From: Vairimorpha ceranae
Taxonomy: Eukaryota > Microsporidia > Nosematidae
DNA: 38,026 nucleotides
Direction: 5' to 3'
Assembly (NCBI RefSeq): GCF_000988165.1
Contig: NW_020169335.1
Coordinates: 1-38,026, forward strand
The translations under genes were made by a program, and so were the position numbers. The notes under the pieces were generated by a model. That model was not told where the DNA came from. It was given only the letters and a program-made list of their open reading frames with translations, and ran no database searches. Every line of letters begins with the position of its first letter. The stretch's first letter is position 1. Of this stretch, positions 9,335 through 19,256 are shown one piece after another.

Positions 9335-12300
9335 ATGAAGAAATTTAGATTAATTAATAACAGAGAGAATAAATTTCCATCTAATGTTATTTGTAATATG
9401 AAATACAGATGGTATTCAATTATTTTCTGGGTTTTATACAACCAGTTCGAATTTTTCTTTAACACGTATTTTTTTATGATTTCGATTACACAGTGCATAG
9501 AAAAGTTTGCTATTAGTTCTCCTCTAACATCTTTAGGACCTTGGCTTTTAGTATATTTTATTTCCTTATTTAAGGAATCATATGATGATTATAAAAGAAA
9601 TGAAAGGGATTATAATATTAATAACCAGCTATACACAGTGTACAGGAATAAAACTTTTAAAAGAATAAAAAGTAAAAATATAAAAGTAGGAGATTTTATA
9701 ATTTTAGAAAAAGATCAGAGAGTTCCTGCTGATGTTGTACTTTTAAAGGCATCTGATACAACAGGACAGCTTTTTATACGTACAGACCAATTAGATGGTG
9801 AAACAGACTGGAAATTACGATCTGCAGTTCCACTCACACAAAATACATCTTTTAATGTTATTAAAGATATTTTTATACTGGCAGAAGAACCTAATAAAGA
9901 AATTTATAACTTTAATGGGATAATAAGTTTAGATGAAATAGATACACAGGATGTTACATTAGAACAACCAACAAATAGTAAATATTTTGATTTTTATAAA
10001 TATTTTCCGCATAAAAAAGAAGAAGAAGAATTAGCAGATAGTGAAATTTATGATTTTTTATTAAAAACTTCTGAAGTTAGTTTGAGTGTTGATACAGAGA
10101 ATACAGTTGTACATAGAGATTTAGTATTGCCAACTGATCAAGATGTTAATGATAAATATAATGACAAATTTAATTACAATGATGAACATTATGACAAATT
10201 AAATGTAGATTACAACAGAAATTACAATAACGAACATTATGACAATGATGAATTTAATTACAAAAATTCGGAAATTGATCCTCTTTCTAATAAAAAATCA
10301 TTTATAGAAAATAATAACAAAGAAGGACTCTCTCTAGAAAATATGTTATGGATGAATACTGTAGTCGCTACATGTTCAGCCTTGTGCTGTGTAGTTTATA
10401 CAGGAAATGATACACGTTCTATGATAAATACTTCTAAACCAAGAAATAAGATAGGTACATTTGATTTAGAACTTAACACATACAGTAAATTTTTAGGAAT
10501 TTCTAGTGCATTTTTTGCAGCTGTCTTTACTTACATGCGAGGATTTACATCAAATGGTCCAGTAGCTTTTATTAGATTTTTAGTATTATTCTCTTCAATT
10601 ATACCTATATCACTAAAAGTTACTATAGACATGGCAAGATATGTATATTCTTATTACATAGTCAATGATAATAAAATTCCGAATACTATTGTACGTAATT
10701 CTTCTATTCCTGAAGAATTAGGAAGAATATCTTATTTTTTAACTGATAAGACTGGAACTTTAACTAAAAATGAAATGGAAATGAAAAAAGTGCATTTAGG
10801 AACATCTGCATTTACACAAGATTTAAATGAAGAAATTTTTAAAAGTCTAGCAAAATATTGCAGTAAAAAGGATGAACAAAATAGTATTTTTAATAGAAAT
10901 AAAAAAGATATAAATAATAAATTATTTGAATTGGTAGAGGCATTATGTCTCTGTCATAATGTTACTCCTGTGATAGATAATAAAAACGTGACATATCAGG
11001 CATCAAGTCCTGATGAAGTTGCTATAGTAAAATGGACTGAATTAGTAGGAATGAAATTATATAAAAGAGATAAAAATACAATAACAATACTAGATTCTCT
11101 AAATGATGAACAAGTGTATGAAATATTAGAAATATTTCCATTTACTAGTGAAACAAAAAGAATGGGAATTTTAGTTAAGAAAAGAGCTCCTTCATCAGAA
11201 ATATTATTTTTTATGAAAGGAGCAGATATTGTTATGACTAAAATTATACAACCTACTGATTGGGTAGAAGAAGAAACAGAAAATATGGCTAGAGATGGAT
11301 TAAGAACACTTGTCATTGCAAAGAAGATTATAAGTGAAGAACAATATATACATTTTCAAAATGAATATAATAAAGCAAAGAGTAGTATTTATAATAAAAA
11401 TGATAATTTAATAAATGTTATGAGGATTTTAGAATCAGATATGACTATGTTAGGTTTAACTGGTGTAGAAGATAAATTACAAGATCGTGTTAAAATTTCA
11501 CTAGAAAATCTTAGAAATGCGGGAATAAAAGTGTGGATGCTTACGGGAGATAAAATTGAAACAGCAATTTCTATCGCCGCATCATCTAAAATTTTTGATA
11601 AAACGACAGAATACAAAATTTTAAAAGAGTCAGATCTTGATTTACTTTCTAGAGATGCATTTAAAAGATTAGATGCAATAGTAATAGATGGAAATATGCT
11701 GTCTTTAATAATGGGAAGATGTTTTAGTGAATTTATAGAAGCGTGTATGGATCTAAAATCCCTCGTTGGATGCCGATTTAGTCCCACACAAAAGGCTCTT
11801 GTTGCGAGAGCATTAAGAAGTCAATCTAATAAAATAGTCTGTTGTATTGGAGATGGTGGTAATGATGTTTCTATGATTACTGAAGCGAATATTGGTGTTG
11901 GGATTGTAGGAAAAGAGGGAAATCAAGCATCTCTTGCTGCTGATTTTTCTATTGAAAAATTTTGTTATGTTATGGATTTATTTTTCTGGCATGGACGTAA
12001 TTCTTACAGAAATAGTGCATCACTAGCATATCTTGTAATCCATCGTGGTACAATATTATCAGTTTTACAAGGTTTATTCTGTGCTCTTATAAATTTTATA
12101 CCTATAAATATATATCATGGTGTTGTACTTGTAGCTTTTATATCCTGTTATACCTTCCTTCCCATTTTTAGTACAGTGTTTTCTTTAGATGTGTCAAGAG
12201 AAGTGGCAGACATGTTTCCTGAACTTTATAAAGAGTTAGTAGATAGACCTCTTCTTTCTATAGGAGATTTTACTGTATGGAATTTTATGTCTTTTTACCA

Positions 12301-12643
12301 AGGTGCTATTATTATGTTATTTATGATTTATAGTTTTAAAAGAGAGTTATTTTCTATTAGTACACTTACTTTTACTAGTCTTATTATTAATGAAATATTA
12401 ATGGTATATTTTACTACACCAAGGATTAGTAAACATACAGTGATGGCATGTATATTATCTCTTTTCTTATATTTTATGTCATTTGTACTCTTTAGAAATT
12501 TATTTTACATAAACATAGACTTCTCTACTTTTTTTGTAAAAGTAGTGATTTCTAATGTGGCTGCAATAATTCCGAAGATATTAACTAAATTACTAAAATA
12601 TTGGAAACCGAGTACAACAAGTAAATTAGAAAGTAAAGTATAA
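9335..12643 (+). CDS. NEO1: P4-ATPase lipid flippase, Neo1/ATP9A type
   Basis: 1102 residues from the ATG at 9335, chosen over an in-frame ATG at 9308 because CCCC (9323-9326) lies just upstream of it. P4-ATPases move phospholipids from the lumenal to the cytosolic leaflet. Seen: NRxNxFPSNVI at the N-terminus, A-domain RTDQLDGETDWKL, phosphorylation site DKTGTLT (Asp471), TGDK-E and GDGGNDV hinge motifs, and a C-terminal run of membrane helices. The phrases DQLDGETDWKL, ENMLW and KPRNKIGTFDLELN are those of the Neo1/ATP9 branch, which works at Golgi/endosome membranes without a Cdc50 partner. A non-conserved acidic, Asn/Tyr-rich insert (about residues 260-330) interrupts the region after the A domain and is probably a surface loop. 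Confidence 0.93.
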   Translation: MKKFRLINNRENKFPSNVICNMKYRWYSIIFWVLYNQFEFFFNTYFFMISITQCIEKFAISSPLTSLGPWLLVYFISLFKESYDDYKRNERDYNINNQLYTVYRNKTFKRIKSKNIKVGDFIILEKDQRVPADVVLLKASDTTGQLFIRTDQLDGETDWKLRSAVPLTQNTSFNVIKDIFILAEEPNKEIYNFNGIISLDEIDTQDVTLEQPTNSKYFDFYKYFPHKKEEEELADSEIYDFLLKTSEVSLSVDTENTVVHRDLVLPTDQDVNDKYNDKFNYNDEHYDKLNVDYNRNYNNEHYDNDEFNYKNSEIDPLSNKKSFIENNNKEGLSLENMLWMNTVVATCSALCCVVYTGNDTRSMINTSKPRNKIGTFDLELNTYSKFLGISSAFFAAVFTYMRGFTSNGPVAFIRFLVLFSSIIPISLKVTIDMARYVYSYYIVNDNKIPNTIVRNSSIPEELGRISYFLTDKTGTLTKNEMEMKKVHLGTSAFTQDLNEEIFKSLAKYCSKKDEQNSIFNRNKKDINNKLFELVEALCLCHNVTPVIDNKNVTYQASSPDEVAIVKWTELVGMKLYKRDKNTITILDSLNDEQVYEILEIFPFTSETKRMGILVKKRAPSSEILFFMKGADIVMTKIIQPTDWVEEETENMARDGLRTLVIAKKIISEEQYIHFQNEYNKAKSSIYNKNDNLINVMRILESDMTMLGLTGVEDKLQDRVKISLENLRNAGIKVWMLTGDKIETAISIAASSKIFDKTTEYKILKESDLDLLSRDAFKRLDAIVIDGNMLSLIMGRCFSEFIEACMDLKSLVGCRFSPTQKALVARALRSQSNKIVCCIGDGGNDVSMITEANIGVGIVGKEGNQASLAADFSIEKFCYVMDLFFWHGRNSYRNSASLAYLVIHRGTILSVLQGLFCALINFIPINIYHGVVLVAFISCYTFLPIFSTVFSLDVSREVADMFPELYKELVDRPLLSIGDFTVWNFMSFYQGAIIMLFMIYSFKRELFSISTLTFTSLIINEILMVYFTTPRISKHTVMACILSLFLYFMSFVLFRNLFYINIDFSTFFVKVVISNVAAIIPKILTKLLKYWKPSTTSKLESKV

Positions 12644-12932
12644 GAAATAATTAAATAATGATTATAGGAATTTATTGGAAAGTGGTGTATAAAAAATAAT
12701 TGGGAAGCTTTAAAAAAATAATTTGAAAATCTAAAAGAGTTAGTAAGAAATAATTGGAAAATAGTTAGAAAGAGATAATTGGAAAATCTAAAAGAGTTAG
12801 TAAAAAATAATTGGAAAATCTAAAAGAGTTAGTAAAAAATAGTTATGAAAAATAGTTAGAAAGAGATTATAAAAAATAATTAGAGTATTAATATAGAAAT
12901 ATTTAATAAAATGTTAATATAGAAATATTTAA
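12644..12932. repeat. ~33-bp tandem repeat between convergent genes
   Basis: From about 12700 to 12860 the unit AATTGGAAAATCTAAAAGAG(TTAGTAAAAAAT) is repeated, two copies nearly perfect (from ~12775) and others partial. It fills the gap between the 3' ends of the flippase and the next gene. Confidence 0.7.
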
Positions 12933-13328
12933 TTAAATGTTAATAGTCCCTCTAGGCACTAAAATATAATTAACATTACAAATATTAACACACTGTTCGT
13001 CTAAATGTTCCATTACAGTGTCATTGTCTACGTGTACAGCATCTAGCGCTATAATTTGGTTATTTATTTTTAAACCACAAGTGTCATCTTCAAAGACAAT
13101 AAAAGACATGCTTTCCGAATTAAAAGGAATATTTAGTATTAAGTTATCCGTAGGATTATATTTATAAATATGTTTTTTATATTGTAATTGTAAAGGAGAA
13201 AATTTACCTTTAAATATTTGTGTATCTTGTATAACAGGAATATCTTCTTCTTTGACTTCTTCTAGTACTTGTGTTGGTGCTTTGGGTTCAAATATCATTT
13301 TCTTTACTGCTTTCTTTTTCTTATTCAT
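12933..13328 (-). CDS. Unknown protein, possibly RNA polymerase III subunit Rpc53/Rpc4-like
   Basis: 131 residues. The basic N-terminus (MNKKKKAVKK) is followed by a FEPKAP segment, an acidic stretch (EEVKEEDIP), and a C-terminal region rich in beta strands (SMSFIVFEDDTCGLKINNQIIAL ... NVNYILVPRG). Rpc53/Rpc4 subunits of Pol III share a basic N-terminus with a +F-PK-P phrase and a C-terminal domain of G-x-l-x-i strands ending near a 'V-y-I-v-P' phrase, and are strongly shortened in reduced genomes. This is a by-eye suggestion, not a firm match. ACCC upstream of the ATG supports the start. Confidence 0.6.
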   Translation of the reverse strand: MNKKKKAVKKMIFEPKAPTQVLEEVKEEDIPVIQDTQIFKGKFSPLQLQYKKHIYKYNPTDNLILNIPFNSESMSFIVFEDDTCGLKINNQIIALDAVHVDNDTVMEHLDEQCVNICNVNYILVPRGTINI

Positions 13329-13586
13329 TTATGTGGGTAAAATTTACATATAAAAATAATATTATTATTAAATGTTATATTTTCTTATTATTAATGTTAT
13401 TTATTTTTTACGTATAAAAATAATATTTTATTAAATTCAATTCTCAATATAACATTTAATAAATTCTATCAATTTATTTTATTAAAAATATGTTATACTT
13501 TTTCATCAAATAAAATATAAAATAATCAATAACATCGTAAATGTATAAAAAATATTTCTTTAAATTGTTTTAAAAAATAAATTTAT

Positions 13587-14114
13587 TTATAATATCTCCA
13601 TTTCTTTTCCACTACATATTTGTTTACAAATATCATGCTTGTTATTCTTACAAAATTCTAATATTTCTATATCTATTATATCTGGATAATTATCATACAC
13701 AACTTTAAGTAGTTCTAAATGTGATAACTTTGTATCTTCTTTTATCATTTTATGCAAATAATTTAGTATTGATGTAAGATCAAATTTTCTTTTTTTAATT
13801 AAAATAAATTTTAGTAAAATAGGTGTACAGAAATCATTTCTTTGTATAATAATATCTACAATGTCTTCTAAATGATTAAGTTTCGAGTGTACGAATGCAG
13901 CGCCAAGTATCCGTGCTTCTTTAGATGTAAAATTTTCTTTAAGTAAATTGTATAAATCTTTTGTACGCAATAAATTTAAAAGACTTTTCCATTCGTTGAG
14001 TGGTAATTTTTTATGTTTATTTAGTGTAGTTCTGTATTTTTCCCACGGTGAAGTGTTTGAGATCTTTTTAAGATTTTCTATTATTTCTTTTACAACAGAG
14101 TCATTTACTGTCAT
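13587..14114 (-). CDS. Conserved-looking helical protein, unknown
   Basis: 175 residues, basic, probably all-helical, with short paired helices in the style of HEAT or TPR-like solenoids (for example ARILGAAFVHSKLNHLEDIV and LELLKVVYDNYP). No signal peptide or membrane segment. A strong start signal, TTCCCCTTTA then ATG, precedes it. No family recognised. A long minisatellite begins right behind its 5' end. Confidence 0.7.
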   Translation of the reverse strand: MTVNDSVVKEIIENLKKISNTSPWEKYRTTLNKHKKLPLNEWKSLLNLLRTKDLYNLLKENFTSKEARILGAAFVHSKLNHLEDIVDIIIQRNDFCTPILLKFILIKKRKFDLTSILNYLHKMIKEDTKLSHLELLKVVYDNYPDIIDIEILEFCKNNKHDICKQICSGKEMEIL

Positions 14115-14141
14115 TAAAGGGGAATTTTAAAAATTATTTGT

Positions 14142-14434
14142 AAAAATTTACATTGTTGTATGTTAAAATTTACATTGTTGTATGTTAAAGTTTATTATTG
14201 TTGTATGTTAAAATTTATTATTGTTGTATGTTGAAATTTATTATTGTTGTATGTTAAAGTTTATTATTGTTGTATGTTGAAATTTACATTGTTGTATGTT
14301 GAAATTTATTATTGTTGTATGTTGAAATTTATTATTGTTGTATGTTGAAATTTATTATTGTTGTATGTTAAAGTTTATTATTGTTGTATGTTGAAATTTA
14401 TTATTGTTGTATGTTAAAATTTATTATTGTATAT
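14142..14434. repeat. Minisatellite of 20-23 bp units, about 13 copies
   Basis: Units are variants of TTGTTGTATGTT(A/G)AA(A/G)TTTA(TTA/CA). Most are 23 bp with TTATTA and a few are shorter with TTACA. The A/G variants are interspersed, which suggests homogenisation by slippage or unequal exchange. It separates the divergent start regions of the 175-residue gene and the WD40 gene. Confidence 0.9.
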
Positions 14435-14563
14435 TTGCTACTAGAAATCTTAAAAATGAATATTTTAAAAAATCTACTAGATATTTATCTAGACATTTAA
14501 AAATAAATATTTCTAAAAGATATTTATAAGCTACTAGACATTTAAAAAAATATCCCTATTTTT

Positions 14564-15310
14564 ATGAATTCAAGTATTTTATTACAAACAGATAATGAAA
14601 AAGAAATAAAATTAGACACCATTTGTAAAATTAAGTGTATTAAACATTTATTTACTATAGAATTTAATTATCTTTATATTGTCACTGATAAAATAAGGAA
14701 ATATAAATTAAGTAATAATACTTTATTATTAGAATTAGATATTAAAAATAAGGTAGATTTTATTTCTGTAATTAATAACGAAATTTACTGTTCTGGGGAT
14801 GGCCGCCTTACAAAAAATATGTCAGAGAATATTTTATTGGAAGATACAGTACTAGGACTTAGTAAAGTAAAGGATATGCTTGGAATTCAATATTCTAGTA
14901 GGCTAGTTTTATATGACAAAAATTTAATAAAAAAAGAAGAATACAAATGTTCTACATATTTTTATGATGAAGGGTTACTTATTCTTGCATATAAGAATCT
15001 TTTACAAATTAAATGTAATTCTGTTCTAGAAGTTTATTTAGAAGAAGATATTACTTGTGTGACAGCTGATGTTTTATTTACAAAGGTGTTGTGTGGTACA
15101 ATAAGTGGTAAAATATATCAAATAAATATGGATGGATCACTAAATAAAGTATTAGATTACCACCAATCAAGTGTTAAAAGTATTAAATTGAGTGTTTGTA
15201 ATAAATACATTTATTCTGTGGATATTAACGGTGAATTATTGGTGTGGGACAGCGTTGTAATTGATAGGGCGATGATAGGAGACATAAAAAATATAGAAAT
15301 TTATTTATAA
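14564..15310 (+). CDS. WD40-type beta-propeller protein, Ipi3-like
   Basis: 248 residues. Degenerate WD repeats are visible. The best are the last two: a KVLCGTISGKIYQINMDG strand set (about residues 173-192), and YHQSSVKSIKLSVCNKYIYSVDINGELLVWD (about 198-228), with the classical SGKI/DGEL turn and VWD end. The 'LFxG-s-GkIyqi ... SSVk-l-LS ... lfSgs-dG-llVWD' pattern is that of Ipi3/WDR18, a member of the Rix1 complex in 60S ribosome maturation. The N-terminal repeats are too eroded to confirm it, and the protein is short for a seven-blade propeller. CCC at 14553-14555 precedes the ATG. Confidence 0.6.
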   Translation: MNSSILLQTDNEKEIKLDTICKIKCIKHLFTIEFNYLYIVTDKIRKYKLSNNTLLLELDIKNKVDFISVINNEIYCSGDGRLTKNMSENILLEDTVLGLSKVKDMLGIQYSSRLVLYDKNLIKKEEYKCSTYFYDEGLLILAYKNLLQIKCNSVLEVYLEEDITCVTADVLFTKVLCGTISGKIYQINMDGSLNKVLDYHQSSVKSIKLSVCNKYIYSVDINGELLVWDSVVIDRAMIGDIKNIEIYL

Positions 15311-15410
15311 AATATTATATATTTACTTAATTTAGGATGTGTGTATGTTTTTTACACTATTAATTTCTTTTACTTTACTGTTTCACATTTATTTTTTATT
15401 CTTGTTTTTT

Positions 15411-15560
15411 ATTTTAACCTTTTCTGTATTTTAAAGTTCTACATTTTAACGTTTTCTGTATTTTAAAGTTCTACATTTTAACCTTTTCTATATTTTAAAA
15501 GTTCTATTTTAACCTTTTCTGTATTTTAAAGTTCTACATTTTAACGTTTTGCTGTATTTT
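15411..15560. repeat. Tandem repeat of ~32-bp unit, four to five copies
   Basis: Copies start at about 15411, 15443, 15475, 15506 and 15538, each ATTTTAAC(C/G)TTTTCTGTATTTTAAAGTTCTAC with small differences. Strongly pyrimidine-rich on the + strand. Confidence 0.85.
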
Positions 15561-15668
15561 TTATTCTTGTTTTATATTTTTAACATTTCTGCTAATCTGT
15601 ATGTTAAATATATAACAAATCATAATTATCAGATAATTAATATTCTTACATTTGTTTTAAATAAACCC

Positions 15669-15782
15669 ATGTTTTCTAATAACCATACTATTAGTAATAA
15701 CATCCCGTTTTATATTTTCAATCTTTTTGCTTTTTCTTTACTTTTCTGTTTCTTTTTACCTTTCTTTATAAACAAGTTCTAA
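15669..15782 (+). CDS. Possible 37-residue single-span membrane micro-protein
   Basis: ACCC abuts an ATG at 15669 and opens 37 codons: a short polar start (MFSNNHTISNN), one strongly hydrophobic stretch (FYIFNLFAFSLLFCFFLPFF) and a basic end (INKF). Size and shape are those of micro-subunits such as Ost4 or the small Tom proteins, but no motif allows a choice. In T-rich DNA a Phe/Leu-rich frame can arise by chance, so this is a candidate only. Confidence 0.35.
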   Translation: MFSNNHTISNNIPFYIFNLFAFSLLFCFFLPFFINKF

Positions 15783-15826
15783 AAACACATATACAATTTT
15801 TATAAAAATCTTTTTAATGCCCTTTT

Positions 15827-16399
15827 ATGAACGATCCAGAATATAAATTTAAACTTATAATCATCGGAGAAAGTAATGTTGGTAAAACTGCACTACTAAG
15901 AAAATATAAAACAGACGAGTTTCATGAATCATTACTGTCTACGATTGGCATCGACACTGTATCAAAAAAAATATTTGTAAATAAAAAACCCGTTTTACTT
16001 AACATTTGGGATACCGCAGGACAGGAAAGGTTTTTTAGTATCACAAAATCATATTATAGAAATGCTGATGGGATATTTTTAGTGTTTGATTTGTCGGTGG
16101 AAAACACCCTTAAAAGTGTAAATCGGTGGTACAAAAATGTAATAAGTGAGACAGGTGATGTACCAATATTTCTTATAGGAAATAAAAGAGATCTAATAGA
16201 TGATATTAATCATGAAATTATAAAAAGTAAATTGCCTGTAAATATGAAATATTACTCTACTAGTGCTAAATACGGATTAAATGTAAGTAAAATATTTGAA
16301 GAGATGAGTAAAGTTTTATTAAAAAACGTGAAAAAAAAACAGGGCAGTGGTAGTGAAAAAATAACTTTAAAAAAGAAAAAAAAGAAATCGTGTTGTTAA
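15827..16399 (+). CDS. Rab-family small GTPase
   Basis: 190 residues with all five G boxes: GESNVGKTAL (G1), Thr in LSTIGIDT (G2), WDTAGQE (G3), NKRD (G4) and TSAK (G5). The C-terminus has a poly-lysine stretch followed by SCC, a double-cysteine geranylgeranylation site. Rab GTPases mark membranes and recruit tethers such as the exocyst, one subunit of which is encoded at 5849-7168. The switch I sequence has GIDT where most secretory Rabs have GVDF or GIDF, and the interswitch is otherwise typical, so I do not assign a subgroup (Rab1/8- or Rab6-like are options). CCC lies a few bases before the ATG. The last codons plus following bases are partly duplicated downstream. Confidence 0.93.
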   Translation: MNDPEYKFKLIIIGESNVGKTALLRKYKTDEFHESLLSTIGIDTVSKKIFVNKKPVLLNIWDTAGQERFFSITKSYYRNADGIFLVFDLSVENTLKSVNRWYKNVISETGDVPIFLIGNKRDLIDDINHEIIKSKLPVNMKYYSTSAKYGLNVSKIFEEMSKVLLKNVKKKQGSGSEKITLKKKKKKSCC

Positions 16400-16575
16400 A
16401 ATTTTATAAATTTATTGATGTGTTGTTAAAACTTTATAAATTTATTAATTAAATTTGGTTTTTTGTTAATTAAATTTACTTATTTATTAATTAAATTAAG
16501 TTATTTATTAATTAAATTTACTTATTTGTTAATTAAATTTAGTTATTTATTAATATATTATTTTTTGTTAATATA
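16384..16575. repeat. Tandem repeats starting at the Rab stop codon
   Basis: The Rab gene end (GTGTTGTTAAAA-TTTTATAAATTTATT) recurs right after itself at ~16419. Then several ~21-bp units of TTATTTATTAATTAAATTTA follow to about 16555. This is the same pattern as the copied 3' end of the NSE2 gene. Confidence 0.7.
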
Positions 16576-16644
16576 TTGGTTAATGTAGTGATAGTAATTT
16601 TTTATTGGAAAGACGTGCTACAAAAAATCTTTAAATCTTTTGAT

Positions 16645-17097
16645 ATGCTAATCTATTTATTACTAGCACAATCTAAAAAAATTATTATTACACCGTACAA
16701 CGATTATGAGAATCACTTAGTGATCGTAGATAATTTAGTAAGAATGTCATATGAATACACCGATAATGACGAATTCTACGTCGGTCAAGAAATGACTACA
16801 ATTAGTCAAGGAGGTAAAAATATTTGTGGAAAATTAAGCGATCCAGGGGTAGTGACTTGTACACACCAAGATAAACGAATGCGCTTTAAATTTGTACGTT
16901 TTAATAATTACGAAAATATTATTTCTGACGACGATTTATGCTTGACATTACATAGGTACGATAATCTAAGGAGTGGAAATTTTTTAAATTTGTCGCATTG
17001 TGATGGATCTGAAAAGCAGAAATTTATGCACTGGCGGGTAGTAAATACCAATGAAGAACAACTTGATGGAACTTATATACCAAGAAATCAAAATTAA
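16645..17097 (+). CDS. Secreted ricin-B-type lectin-like protein (beta-trefoil), microsporidian family
   Basis: 150 residues from the ATG at 16645; the open frame extends upstream only from a TTG. A short hydrophobic leader (MLIYLLLAQ) suggests secretion. The mature part resembles half to two-thirds of a beta-trefoil: LCLTLHRYDNLRSGNFLNLSHCDGSEKQKFMHW carries the usual C-L-t ... l-x-L-x-x-C-x-x-s-x-x-Q-x-W pattern of ricin-B domains, with K replacing the Q two residues before F. Such lectin-like proteins form an expanded secreted family in microsporidia, some linked to polar-tube or host contact. This is a carbohydrate-binding fold only; no enzymatic toxin domain is present. No C-run precedes the start, unlike most genes here. 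Confidence 0.75.
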   Translation: MLIYLLLAQSKKIIITPYNDYENHLVIVDNLVRMSYEYTDNDEFYVGQEMTTISQGGKNICGKLSDPGVVTCTHQDKRMRFKFVRFNNYENIISDDDLCLTLHRYDNLRSGNFLNLSHCDGSEKQKFMHWRVVNTNEEQLDGTYIPRNQN

Positions 17098-17238
17098 AAG
17101 TAATTTTTAAAAAAACTCATTTCTAAAAAAGTTGGCTTAATAAACACACCAAAAATATTTATTACTTATTAAATAAATTATTTTATTAATTGTCAATAAT
17201 GAATCTCAAAGCCTATATAAAATGAATGGCGTAGGGAT

Positions 17239-17256
17239 AGTCCCTAAAAAAAGGGA
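17239..17256. other. Short perfect hairpin GTCCCT-A6-AGGGAC
   Basis: Six-base stem with a six-A loop, 3' of the lectin gene. It could form in RNA, but a role as terminator is not established in microsporidia. Confidence 0.4.
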
Positions 17257-19137
17257 CGGAAATGACTAATAAATTCGCAAGAAGCAAAATAAAAATAATT
17301 TTGAATTTTTTTTACACATGTGTATATTGAATTGAAAAACTTAGAAGATGAGGAAATCATAATTTTTTTGTGGTGCAGATTATACCATCAACGCTGCAGA
17401 GTAGCACAAAAGGGGAAATTTTAAATAACATGTAGAAAATTTGTAAATATACGCTTTCAAGCAAATTAAGATCTAAAAAACGAGCGTATTGTTTTCAAAA
17501 CTTTTTAAAAAATAAATTTATAATGCTACAGCATAATTCAATGACCAAACGGGGCGTGATAGACTTTTTTTATACTTCAAATATTTACATATGGTATAAT
17601 ACGTGCATTAATTCATTCTATTATTAATTAATGTTTAGTTTGTTAGGCATGGAGAAAGCAAGCCATTCATACCCTAATTGCGTCAATAATAGTGTAATTT
17701 TTTAGGGAACGTTATAAAGAAGATCTAATTAATTTCGATTGATATTTGTTGCCCAAATAATGGCCATAAGTGGTTATTTGTATTGGTTTCTTTATTAAAA
17801 ATACTGTTAGACTTTTTTGTTTGAAAAGAATGTTTTAGCTGTTAGTCATGCGTTTAGTGGCGTGTTCAGAACTTTTTGACCTCATTAACGTTTTATACAG
17901 ACAATAGTAGCGAATTTTGCAATATGGGTGTATCAAATATATGGGGTGAATTTAACATTAAGGATGTTAAAGGTAAATTACGATACCTATTGATCCAATG
18001 TCAGGTAGAGTGATGCAATAAACCATCAAATACATTATAGGTCTACTTTGCGTACAAACGGTATGAAGGGTATATGGACTGAAATTAGAGAACTTATTAC
18101 ATATTCTTAGGCATTTGACTACTTTACAGACACTGATGGCTCTAATTTTTGGCAGATAAATTTGTAGAGGGCCAACAAATTGTATCGTTTTTTAATAGAT
18201 GAAATATGAATTTAGACCATAGAGACGTAGGCAGTACAAAACCACTGCCAATTTTAGATGAAAAATAAATTTACCTAATATCTAGCTGGACATAATAACC
18301 TCTAACGAACAAAATAAAATTAATCCAAAGAGTTGCAGAAAGAATGATAAGAAGGAGCAGGTGGCGATTTGATTGTTTTGATTTTAAAATTGGCAACGTA
18401 AAATAACAAGACCAAGTCTTGATACCAATTTATCAACAAGGTGTAGATCCTTTTATGAGCATCTTGATACTTCAGTATAATAATGCCGGATATTATTCAG
18501 GCCAATTAAGTAAAACTTAAGGGAGAAGATAATTCTTATAATACATTAAAAAATTTAATAAATATATCTTATTTAGTATTTTTTATATTTTTAAAAATTA
18601 CCATGGTTAATGATATAATATATTGCTGTTTTATTTAATTAATTTGTTAATTCTTTATTCTCGGAATTCATTGTCTGCAAAAAAAATAATCAAGTTATAT
18701 TTAAGGTAAACATTGTGTTTCGGCTAAGAACTTATGGCTGAGCGCTATTTATAAAGTTGAGGAATTATAGATTATTAATATTTAACAACAAAATAGGTTC
18801 ATTAAAAATACCATTTTAAACAAAATTACTTTATTAAACGTTAATCACAATTAAGCAAATTAGCAAAGTTGGTAATATCCTTTGAATCTCGAAAATTGTC
18901 TTCTTGTCCACGGTACAAATCCCAAATTAGCTTAGTTAATTAAAAAGATATTTCCGATTCGCTAAGATTAGAAACTTAAAAATTTAGTATTTAGGTTTTA
19001 GGCAAATCTTATAAGATTCTATATAAAATAAAATTATCAGTTGCTATAGCAGTCAACCGAAATGGCCAGTGACATGGAGATGCCATATGTTAAAAAAGCA
19101 GATATTTTTTGACATTTACACTCAGAGATCCAAGATA

Positions 19138-19229
19138 TTTTTCGATTTAACGCTCGGAAATACAAGATATTTTTAACAATTATACTTTGAGATGTAAAAT
19201 ATATTTCGATTTAACGCTCGGAAATACAA
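19138..19229. repeat. Duplicated ATTTCGATTTAACGCTCGGAAATACAA-type unit
   Basis: TTTCGATTTAACGCTCGG followed by AAATACAA occurs at ~19140-19165 and again at ~19203-19229. A looser related copy (ACTCAGAGATCCAAGATATTT) lies before the first. Confidence 0.7.
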
Positions 19230-19256
19230 ACCAGGAAGCTAATTTACTAAAAATAA

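Larger units (their letters stand above)
17098..19256. other. Gene desert with decayed coding-like sequence
   Basis: Over 2 kb without an intact ORF, yet with visibly higher G+C than other intergenic DNA and protein-like fragments on the + strand. Examples: GVSNIWGEFNIKD from ~17925, ITIPIDPMSGRVMQ near 17978, FDYFTDTDGSNFWQINL near 18116, and a frame from 18208 to ~18519 that reads through several TAA stops to NNAGYYSGQLSKT. Many of the stops are TAA or TAG where a Gln codon would differ by one transition. No inverted termini or target duplication was seen. I could not assign a family; it may be a dead gene or mobile element. The 19080-19235 part has a short repeat listed separately. Confidence 0.5.

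Noticed and set aside
10996..11787. Minus-strand frames inside the flippase gene
   Set aside because: Shadows of a well-supported long coding sequence.
14142..14434. CRISPR-like array
   Set aside because: Units are contiguous with no unique spacers, and the genome is eukaryotic; it is a minisatellite.
16576..16644. Upstream extension of the lectin gene
   Set aside because: It begins with TTG and would place a non-signal segment before the hydrophobic leader; the ATG at 16645 is preferred.
18716..18760. Sequence TTTCGGCTAAGAAC resembling the start of U2 snRNA
   Set aside because: Only about ten bases agree, and the branch-site recognition part (GTAGTA) and following stems are absent.
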